A program made the translations under genes and the position numbers. A stretch of DNA of 23,797 nucleotides, taken from assembly GCA_041678605.1 (NCBI GenBank), contig JBAYNW010000029.1, positions 1-23,797 on the forward strand, written 5' to 3'. Of this stretch, positions 7,647 to 13,747 are shown in pieces; the first letter of the stretch is position 1; each line of letters starts with the position of its first letter. The DNA is from JBAYNW01 sp041678605. GTDB taxonomy: Bacteria > Cyanobacteriota > Vampirovibrionia > Gastranaerophilales > Gastranaerophilaceae. The notes beneath the pieces are model-generated. The model worked only from the letters and a program-made list of their open reading frames with translations. It searched no databases and was not told the origin of the DNA.

Positions 7647-8459
7647 TCAAGCCCAGCCCGAGCTTTCTGCTTTACTGTAACTAACCGGCTTCGGCACGAT
7701 TAATTCATTTGCTTTTTTGATTAATTCGAGGGAATTCTCCCTATTGGAAAAATGGATTGTATCTGCTTTTATGACACTAAATCTGTTTGCATTATTGCTT
7801 ATCTGAGAGCTTTTAATAAGTCCCTGAAGTCTTCTTATCAAAAGGTCAACATCGTTAATTTCATCCCCGTCATAATCAATCGTTCCATCAGCATTATAAG
7901 TCTTATTCAGTTTAATTTCCTGAGCTGTCGGAAGTTTTACAAATTCGCCGACTTTTGAAATAATATCGCCCGAAGCCCCGACATAAACAAGCCATTGAGA
8001 ACATTTTTTGATTGCTTTTGCGATTGCACATGAGAATGTGAAATTTTCGCTTGCCAGTCTGTACATGGCTCCATGCGGTCTTACGTGTTCAATTTCAAGT
8101 CCGTAAGCCTTTGCAAATGACATTAATGCTCCTACCTGATAAATAACAAGGGTTTCAACTTCTTCTTCCGATAAGTTCATCATCCTTGAGCCAAATCCCT
8201 GAATGTCATTAAAACCAATATGTACACCGATTACAACATTTTTATCTTTTGCCTTTAAAAGTGCATTTTTTATGGCACTCGGGTCACCGGCGTGAAATCC
8301 GGCCGAAATGTTCACGGAACTTACGTAGTCCAACAAATCAAACTCTTTATCATTTTTGTAAACCCCGAAACTCTGTGCCAAATCGCAGTTAAAATCAAAC
8401 GAAGGCACATTCTTGATGTTATTGTCGAATTTGCTTGAATTATCCAAAACTTCTTGCAT
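7647..8459 (-). CDS. LamB/YcsF (PxpA-type) 5-oxoprolinase subunit A-like protein
   Basis: PxpA with PxpB and PxpC forms the ATP-dependent 5-oxoprolinase that opens pyroglutamate to glutamate. Family signatures are FNCDLAQSFG, the block NISAGFHAGDP (consensus is usually NIACGFHAGDP), GFGSRMM, YQVGALM and HVRPHGAMY. At 270 residues it is near the family length of about 250, with a short N-terminal addition. Several usually invariant positions differ (GVHIGFND for GAHPGYPD), and no pxpB or pxpC lies nearby, so the activity is uncertain and I give no symbol. GAGGG precedes the ATG by seven bases, and a -10-like TATAAT lies upstream at 8490-8495. Confidence 0.82.
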   Translation of the reverse strand: MQEVLDNSSKFDNNIKNVPSFDFNCDLAQSFGVYKNDKEFDLLDYVSSVNISAGFHAGDPSAIKNALLKAKDKNVVIGVHIGFNDIQGFGSRMMNLSEEEVETLVIYQVGALMSFAKAYGLEIEHVRPHGAMYRLASENFTFSCAIAKAIKKCSQWLVYVGASGDIISKVGEFVKLPTAQEIKLNKTYNADGTIDYDGDEINDVDLLIRRLQGLIKSSQISNNANRFSVIKADTIHFSNRENSLELIKKANELIVPKPVSYSKAESSGWA

Positions 8460-8489
8460 GTGTAACCCTCTGAATTTTGTAACATCCCT

Positions 8490-8516
8490 ATTATACCCGC
8501 TAAAGATATTTAATCC
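8490..8516 (-). promoter_or_regulatory. possible promoter of the PxpA-like gene
   Basis: In minus sense TATAAT lies at 8490-8495, with a weak -35-like GGATTA at 8511-8516 (15-base spacer). The -10 is about 30 bases upstream of the start codon. The -35 is poor, so this is tentative. Confidence 0.4.
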
Positions 8517-8537
8517 AGTTCTTAATAAAAGATTAAT

Positions 8538-8741
8538 AAGGGAAGGGGTAGGTATGGAGGGTTGAAAGGTTGGTTGAACGGCTTTTTACGAAGTGATTAA
8601 GTGACTGGGTGATTAAGTGATTAAGTGCAACAAAAAAATTAAAACTTTCCTTTTCCCGTCTTCTAGTTGATAAGTCGATGAGTCGATAAGTTGAAGGTTC
8701 GAACGGTTCAATTACCAATTTCCAATTTCCCATTTTCCCCG
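8538..8741. repeat. composite octamer-heptamer repeat region
   Basis: This gene-free stretch between the prepilin stop and the PxpA-like promoter is almost wholly repetitive. On the plus strand it holds short octamers, a 69-base segment (8580-8648) nearly identical to 16322-16391 and containing AAGTGATT-type octamers in exact register (8591-8630), then octamers at 8665-8712 (AGTTGATA, AGTCGATG, AGTCGATA, AGTTGAAG, GTTCGAAC). Heptamers AATTTCC follow at 8717-8730 and run to the prepilin stop. ORFs drawn across it are artefacts of the repeats. Confidence 0.85.
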
Positions 8742-9521
8742 CTAATAGCTCATCTGCCAGCCTTCGTCGATGATACGGCCGGGGCAATAGAAACCCTGTT
8801 TATCCGTTCCGCCGTTATATCCGTAATCACAATAGTGGTTGGATTTCCAGTAAATATATTTGGCTCCCCCAACAGGATATAAGGCAGGTCCATTAGTATT
8901 GTCAATTACAAATCTAAATATATCACGCCCAAAAGCATTGGGTTTTTTGAGTCCGTTTACATCAATGAAAACAGCACTCATACACATTTTTGTTAAAGGA
9001 CCGCCACTTGGAGTGCCGCAGCCTAAATATGGGATAGCAAGTTGAATAGCCATACCATCTGCTGTTATAAACCTGTAATAGCCTGTCCCGTCATACCCGC
9101 TTGTCTTATTGGTGCCATCAAAATTGAGTGCAACCGTATCCGAAAAACAGCCTGAAGTTGTCGTATCACAGTTTTTTACTACTTTAAAATACTTAGCTAT
9201 TTTATCTCCCATGGTTTTTAAATCATTCGAATCAAAGAAACAGCTCAGATCGCCTATGCAGCCACCGTCGTTAGCCATTTGCACAAGTGCTTGATTCCAG
9301 TTTGAGTAAGCTTTTTGAAAGCCCGTGACATAAATCTGCTTTTGCGTATTTGCTACCAAGGTCGGGATTGTATATTCAGCCACAACTCCGATTATACCAA
9401 GCACAATAAGTACTTCGGCGAGAGTGAAAGCGGGTTGAAAGGTCGATTTTTTAGCGTCGTTGCGAGGAGAAACAAAGTTTCGACGCGGCAATCCAAAAAA
9501 ACATTTACAAAAATTTTTCAA
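8742..9521 (-). CDS. type IV prepilin-like / pseudopilin protein
   Basis: The segment A|FTLAEVLIVLGIIGVVAEY (residues 31-50) is a class III signal: peptidase cleavage before Phe32, Glu at +5, then a hydrophobic helix. The mature body has an aromatic- and Cys-rich C-terminal region with FIDVNG followed by KKPNAFGRD, a pattern I associate with pilin-like proteins of this lineage. The total is 259 residues. The start is a TTG at 9521 with AAAGGG eight bases upstream. The leader is unusually long (31 residues), and its DNA is derived from repeat sequences (9420-9494). The residue before the cleavage site is Ala where Gly is usual. No assembly ATPase or prepilin peptidase gene lies in the window. 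Confidence 0.85.
   Translation of the reverse strand: MKNFCKCFFGLPRRNFVSPRNDAKKSTFQPAFTLAEVLIVLGIIGVVAEYTIPTLVANTQKQIYVTGFQKAYSNWNQALVQMANDGGCIGDLSCFFDSNDLKTMGDKIAKYFKVVKNCDTTTSGCFSDTVALNFDGTNKTSGYDGTGYYRFITADGMAIQLAIPYLGCGTPSGGPLTKMCMSAVFIDVNGLKKPNAFGRDIFRFVIDNTNGPALYPVGGAKYIYWKSNHYCDYGYNGGTDKQGFYCPGRIIDEGWQMSY
9420..9494. repeat. MITE-like half element plus octamers in the prepilin leader
   Basis: The plus strand reads GCGTCG (9454-9459) ... CGACGCGGCAATCC (9481-9494) with TTGCGAGGAG and an inner GAAAC/GTTTC hairpin between. This matches the ends of dispersed 'cattgcgagg...gcaatcc' palindromic repeats, another member of which lies at 22403-22586. Octamer-like units (GAGTGAAA, GGTTGAAA, GGTCGATT) abut it at 9420-9449. 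Confidence 0.7.
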
Positions 9522-9592
9522 CTCTTTACCCTTTCTAAATTTTATCCGCCGGAATTATTATAGTTTATTTTCGGAGAAAAGGCAAGCAGGAG

Positions 9593-10156
9593 TTACAAAT
9601 TTTCAAAAAGTATTTTGAACGCAAGTGCGATGAGGATTGCCCCACCTGTAATTTCCAAATTCCTCGTTGGGAATTTTTTAAATAAATATCCGCTCCAAAA
9701 ACCGAAAAGTGAATTAATAAAAGTTACAATACCGATTATAATCGCAGGAAACCAAATTTCTGTTTTTGTAAAAGCGATTGAAACACCGGCCCCGAGTGCA
9801 TCAATGCTTGTGGCAACGGAAACCAATAAAATATAGTTGAAACAGAGATAACATTCGGGTTTTTCTGCTCCGGAACCATCATTATATTTTATCCCGTCTT
9901 TAATAAATTTTGCACCCAACAAAACAAAAATTCCGAACACAATCCAGTGGTCGTAAGGTTCGACGTATTTATTGACACTCTGTGCCAAAAAATATCCGAC
10001 AACAGGCATTAAAAACTGAAAAAATCCGACCGAGGATGCAAGCATCAGGGAATTTGCCCGTTTGTTTCGGGTAAAAATAAGCCCGTTTGAAAAAGACACA
10101 ACACATGCGTCGATTGATAGTGCTATAGCTAGTATTAGAATGTCTACTGTATTCAT
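9593..10156 (-). CDS. mntP: MntP-family manganese efflux pump
   Basis: This 187-residue, six-helix inner-membrane protein probably exports Mn(II). The two internally related motifs typical of MntP are visible: ALSIDACVVSFSNG near residue 12 and ATSIDALGAGVS near residue 115, each with the metal-site Asp. Hydrophobic segments fill the rest except for one short polar loop containing two Cys (about residues 97-105). It follows the DUF4127 gene by 34 bases on the same strand. I see no yybP-ykoY-type Mn riboswitch in that short gap, so regulation by manganese is not evident. The Shine-Dalgarno is weak. Confidence 0.88.
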   Translation of the reverse strand: MNTVDILILAIALSIDACVVSFSNGLIFTRNKRANSLMLASSVGFFQFLMPVVGYFLAQSVNKYVEPYDHWIVFGIFVLLGAKFIKDGIKYNDGSGAEKPECYLCFNYILLVSVATSIDALGAGVSIAFTKTEIWFPAIIIGIVTFINSLFGFWSGYLFKKFPTRNLEITGGAILIALAFKILFENL

Positions 10157-10190
10157 TTAGTTTATAAGGTCTCTTTTCACTTCTAACGCC

Positions 10191-11618
10191 TCACTTTACT
10201 ATTACTTCCACTTCAAAAAATCTTTTCCACGGGAACTTGTATTTGATTTGAGGTTTTATTTCAAGAATTTTATCCAGCCTTTTTTCATAAGGAGTCATTA
10301 ATTTTTTCAAACTCCTGACATCTGGCCTGTTTTCTTTCCCTTTTCCCGTTAAAATCTGCCGAACATTCGCCTGATATGCCCAATCGTCCAAAAATTTCGT
10401 AATATGAAGCTTCTTAAACGCCTCTTCGTTAAAATCTTTCTTTTTGGTAAAAAATTTCACAACTCCCGTACAAATTAAGCTTCCCAAAGTATTAGCACTC
10501 GTGTTCCATGCACTGTAGCCGTAAAAATCGGGGCCAATCCCATTTTTTTCAAGGTTTTTTAAAAGTGTCTGTGCAAACTTGTTGTCAGCTCCGTTTGCAA
10601 ACCTGACGTCAGCTATCATATAGGGCTTTTCAGGCAAGCTTAGCTTGCCTGAAAAGCTCTTAGTCTTAACCTTCATAACTATTTCGCCCTGCTTTTCTTC
10701 AAAATTATTAACAAGCAGTACAAGGTCTGAATCTTTTTCGTCAGAAATCCGGCAACCGCTGAGTTCGAGCTGTGCAAAGGTGCTTTTTTCGATTGAAATG
10801 TCCTCGTAATTTGATATTAAATCTTTGTGTTCGGGTGCCAAAAATTTTGGAGAAATTTTTGGCACCGCTTTGTTAAAATCACATACGGCAAGGGCCAACA
10901 ATGTCAGCGGAATTTCATCCGCACCGGCCTTAACATAAACGGACTTACTTGGGGCGGACTTATTTGGGGCGGTAAGATTTTTTTCCTTAATCATTCTTTT
11001 TAAGACTTCCGCTTCAAGTACGTTAAGTCCATACTCTGCACAATCATCCTTAGAAAAAACAAGCGTATCAAATATATTGTCCTTAAGCCAACCCAGATAC
11101 ATTTTATTTATTTCAAAATTTCTTTGTCTTGTGGCCAGATAATCACTTAGAATTTCTTCCGGAATATCGTCTGTTTCGGCACCTTCTTTGTGAAAATTGT
11201 AGGAATATTCGAAGATTTTTTTGCCGTACTTATTCCAGTATTCTTTTTCTTCTTCGTTAAAATTGTTATTTGAAATTCTCATTATGCTTGAAAAAGCGTA
11301 AACTTTTTTACATTTATTTTTTAATCTGCCCTTAAATTTATCCAGTCTTAATTTGATGTCTTCGGCCGAATTTTTGCATCTTCTTGAGGGGATTAGTCCG
11401 CCGTAGGCGATTGTATCGAGCGACACAATTACCGCATCTACTTTTTTAAGCCCCGCAAGCCAGTCCAAAATCCCTTCTACGTCGGCGGCCGAGCGAAGTC
11501 CCCCTAAAAGTTTTCTGTCCGGCAAAAAAAGTTCCAAAGAATTATCAATGGCAACTATTTCTTTTGGCAAATTATAGCAGACCGGACGGTTGTCGATTGG
11601 AATTAAAGCTATTTTCAT
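10191..11618 (-). CDS. DUF4127 family protein
   Basis: This 475-residue protein matches the DUF4127 family, whose function is unknown. Signatures are the N-terminal IPIDNRPVCY, LFLPDRKLLGG, SLDTIAYGGLIPSR, SSIMRISNNN, LVFSKDDCAEYG, VKAGADE and ADVRFANGADN. The conserved acidic and polar blocks suggest an enzyme, and I do not assign a reaction. It has no signal peptide. GAAGGT precedes the ATG, and the upstream small membrane protein ends 12 bases earlier. A 16-bp perfect palindrome (10625-10657) falls in the segment just before ADVRFANG. Confidence 0.9.
   Translation of the reverse strand: MKIALIPIDNRPVCYNLPKEIVAIDNSLELFLPDRKLLGGLRSAADVEGILDWLAGLKKVDAVIVSLDTIAYGGLIPSRRCKNSAEDIKLRLDKFKGRLKNKCKKVYAFSSIMRISNNNFNEEEKEYWNKYGKKIFEYSYNFHKEGAETDDIPEEILSDYLATRQRNFEINKMYLGWLKDNIFDTLVFSKDDCAEYGLNVLEAEVLKRMIKEKNLTAPNKSAPSKSVYVKAGADEIPLTLLALAVCDFNKAVPKISPKFLAPEHKDLISNYEDISIEKSTFAQLELSGCRISDEKDSDLVLLVNNFEEKQGEIVMKVKTKSFSGKLSLPEKPYMIADVRFANGADNKFAQTLLKNLEKNGIGPDFYGYSAWNTSANTLGSLICTGVVKFFTKKKDFNEEAFKKLHITKFLDDWAYQANVRQILTGKGKENRPDVRSLKKLMTPYEKRLDKILEIKPQIKYKFPWKRFFEVEVIVK
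10625..10657. repeat. 16-bp perfect palindrome inside the DUF4127 gene
   Basis: Left arm GCTTTTCAGGCAAGCT (10625-10640), one central T, right arm AGCTTGCCTGAAAAGC (10642-10657). It encodes the K-S-F-S-G-K-L-S-L-P region upstream of a conserved DUF4127 motif. Confidence 0.9.
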
Positions 11619-11630
11619 GCGATACCTTCA

Positions 11631-12050
11631 TTACTTATCGGTTTTGTCTAAAAACAAATTAATTGCCTCTTTAAAATCTTTTGGGCTTTCCAAAGTTTTG
11701 TCGTAGTCGATTTCATCGAGTTTGGCGTTGCTTTTCAGGACAAATTTTTTGTAAAATTTTAGCCCGAAAAATATTGCCAACGCAGAAACCAACACACCCG
11801 CCATGGCAACAAAAAACTTAAAAAATGCGTATTTGAATCCTGTTTTTTCCATATGCGTAAGCCCGTATGCATTTTTTTCGGGAATTGTCGCAGGTTTTAA
11901 AGCGTTTTTAGGCGTTACCTGCTCCTGAACGGCAGGAGGCTGAGTTGTCTGTGTATCCTGTGCAAAGCTTTTAAGACCGCAAAAAAGCGGTATTGAAAGC
12001 ATTAATGCCAGAATTAACATTAAATTAAGTATTTTCGGATGTTTCTTCAT
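11631..12050 (-). CDS. small secreted/membrane-anchored protein of unknown function
   Basis: I do not recognise this 139-residue protein. It has a signal-peptide-like N-terminus (KK start, hydrophobic run, SFAQD at about residues 28-32), a Pro/Gln/Thr-rich linker, one transmembrane helix (about residues 78-98, rich in Ala, Val, Leu and Phe) and a short charged C-terminal tail ending in EAINLFLDKTDK. I chose the ATG at 12050 because GAGGTG lies six bases upstream; an ATG at 12065 is also in frame. The start lies inside the 3' end of the RNase G/E gene (26-base overlap), so its translation is probably coupled to rng. Confidence 0.75.
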   Translation of the reverse strand: MKKHPKILNLMLILALMLSIPLFCGLKSFAQDTQTTQPPAVQEQVTPKNALKPATIPEKNAYGLTHMEKTGFKYAFFKFFVAMAGVLVSALAIFFGLKFYKKFVLKSNAKLDEIDYDKTLESPKDFKEAINLFLDKTDK

Positions 12051-13695
12051 TTTGCACCTCAACATTCGTTGTAACTGATTTTTTTGAAGTATTTCTGTTT
12101 GGTCTTCTAACCGGTTTTTTAGGTTTTTCTTCGGGTTGAACTGGTGAAAGCTCGAAGGGCTGAAGGACTGAAAGGCCCTCTTCCCCCTTCCCAGTCACCT
12201 GTTCCCTGTTTCCTGTTTCCTGTTCTCTGTTTTCTATTTCCTGTTTTGGCTGCTCCTGATTTTCCACAGGGAATTTTTCTCTGCCTCTGTTGCGGCTAAA
12301 TTTGTTTCTTCTGTTATTGCGATTTCTGTTTTCCTGTGGCTGCAGGCTGCCTTCAGAAAGAGGGTTATTTTGCTCATCTGCCTGTTGATTAAAGCCGGCG
12401 TTATTTTTCTTAAAATTGCCTGCCGCAGGTTTTAACTTTGCCGGTTTTGCATGGTATTCCCCTTCAGAAGTAGGTGAAGCAAATTTAAAATCTTCCATCA
12501 TGTACCCGCTTCCCTGACAATGCGGACATTTTTTGGTGAAAAGTTCAGACAAACTTTGGCCCTGCCTGTGTCTTGTAAGTTCAACGAGGCCCAAATCAGA
12601 TAATTGCCCGATTTGAGGTTTTGATTTGTCAGGTTCAATGGCAAGTTCAAATTCCTCCAGAATAGCCAACTTGTCCATACGTGAAGTCATATCGATAAAG
12701 TCAACGATAATCATACCGCCGATGTTTCTCAAACGCAATTGCCTTGCTATTTCTTGAACCGCTTCTTTATTTGTTTTAAGTATTGTTTCATCCTGAGTTG
12801 CGGAGCTGGTAAATTTTCCGCTGTTTACGTCAATAACCGTAAGTGCTTCCGTGGTCTGGATGTATAAATAACCGCCGGAAGAAAGGTTAACCTTCGTTTG
12901 AAGTGCAGCTTTGATTTCTTTTTGAACATCGGCCGCAATTAAAAGCGGTTCTTTACCTTTATACAAAGTAATTTTAATATTCTTACTCATATGCCAGTTT
13001 TGAAGCAGCTGCTGAACTCTGTTCAGAGCAAATGCAGTATCAACAACAATTTCTGAAATATCGTCAGTGCAAGCCTCCCTCAACACCCTGTACAAAATGT
13101 CTTGATCTCGGCAAATTAAACTCGGAGGCTTCAAAGTGTCAGCGGAAGTTACAATATTATTCCATTTTTCCAGCAAAACTTCTAAATCTTCCTGAATGTC
13201 GGCTTCTAATTGGCCTGCCGCTTCTGTTCTTACGATAACACCCACTCCAACCGGTTTCAAAAGGTTTACTATCGATTTTAAGCGAGCCTTTTCCTTCACA
13301 CTTTCTATCTTTCTGCTCACGTTAATCCCTGTTTCGTTAGGGATAAGCACCAAAAATCTTCCCGGAAGACTTATTTCGGTTGTAACTCTTGGTCCCTTGT
13401 GTCCCGTAGGTTCTTTGACAACCTGAACCACAATTTTTTGTTTGGGCGAAAGTTTGTCCTTCAATCCGCCCTTTCCTACGATGTCCTGTGCGTGTAAAAA
13501 TCCCATTTTGTCCACGCCGACGTCAACAAATGCAGCTTCAATACTCGGTAAAATGTTTTCAACCGTTGCCAGATAAATGTCGCCTAATAAAATCTGGCCT
13601 CTGTGAACGAAAAATTCCTGTACTTTTTTTCCGTCCATAATCGCTGCAATATTATCGCGTTCTGCGATAATAATTTTCTTTCCTGTTTTTTCCAT
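12025..13695 (-). CDS. rng: ribonuclease G/E family endoribonuclease
   Basis: This single-strand-specific endoribonuclease acts in rRNA and mRNA processing. From the N-terminus it shows an S1-like RNA-binding region (about residues 30-95), the catalytic DNase-I-like domain with TVIDVNSGKF (Asp289) and IIVDFIDM (Asp332), and the zinc-link CPHCQGSG (390-397). The C-terminal 150 residues are low complexity, rich in Asn, Gln, Glu, Arg and Lys, like the disordered tails of RNase E. Part of the tail is encoded by a tandem 7/8-base repeat (12133-12247). The ATG at 13695 (556 residues) has AGGA upstream; a TTG at 13734 is in frame but lies in a hairpin. It sits directly after a radical-SAM/DUF2344 gene, an association I recall from many genomes. 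Confidence 0.93.
   Translation of the reverse strand: MEKTGKKIIIAERDNIAAIMDGKKVQEFFVHRGQILLGDIYLATVENILPSIEAAFVDVGVDKMGFLHAQDIVGKGGLKDKLSPKQKIVVQVVKEPTGHKGPRVTTEISLPGRFLVLIPNETGINVSRKIESVKEKARLKSIVNLLKPVGVGVIVRTEAAGQLEADIQEDLEVLLEKWNNIVTSADTLKPPSLICRDQDILYRVLREACTDDISEIVVDTAFALNRVQQLLQNWHMSKNIKITLYKGKEPLLIAADVQKEIKAALQTKVNLSSGGYLYIQTTEALTVIDVNSGKFTSSATQDETILKTNKEAVQEIARQLRLRNIGGMIIVDFIDMTSRMDKLAILEEFELAIEPDKSKPQIGQLSDLGLVELTRHRQGQSLSELFTKKCPHCQGSGYMMEDFKFASPTSEGEYHAKPAKLKPAAGNFKKNNAGFNQQADEQNNPLSEGSLQPQENRNRNNRRNKFSRNRGREKFPVENQEQPKQEIENREQETGNREQVTGKGEEGLSVLQPFELSPVQPEEKPKKPVRRPNRNTSKKSVTTNVEVQNEETSENT
12133..12247. repeat. in-frame octamer-heptamer array inside rng
   Basis: On the plus strand five exact-register octamers (GGGTTGAA, CTGGTGAA, AGCTCGAA, GGGCTGAA, GGACTGAA; 12133-12172) are followed by eight exact 7-base units from 12192 (CAGTCAC, CTGTTCC, CTGTTTC, CTGTTTC, CTGTTCT, CTGTTTT, CTATTTC, CTGTTTT). 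The translation is ENREQETGNREQVTG and neighbouring residues. The order of units matches the intergenic arrays. Confidence 0.9.
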
Positions 13696-13714
13696 AAAAA
13701 TCCTATTCTTTCTC

Positions 13715-13732
13715 GCAAGCAACTTTGCTTGC
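13715..13732. repeat. hairpin upstream of rng
   Basis: GCAAGCAA (13715-13722) and TTGCTTGC (13725-13732) form a perfect 8-bp inverted repeat in the 52-base gap between the radical-SAM gene stop and the rng start. It could be an mRNA processing or attenuation structure; there is no U-tract. Confidence 0.6.
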
Positions 13733-13747
13733 AACTATATTTAAACT

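Noticed and set aside
8580..8740. CRISPR array
   Set aside because: The repeat units are 7-8 bases and contiguous, with no spacers of constant length and no cas genes nearby.
8533..8787. 84-residue minus-strand ORF
   Set aside because: It is a translation of the octamer/heptamer repeats (runs of LSTRR-like residues) and overlaps the prepilin 3' end.
10157..10190. Mn-sensing yybP-ykoY riboswitch ahead of mntP
   Set aside because: The gap is only 34 bases and has no such structure.
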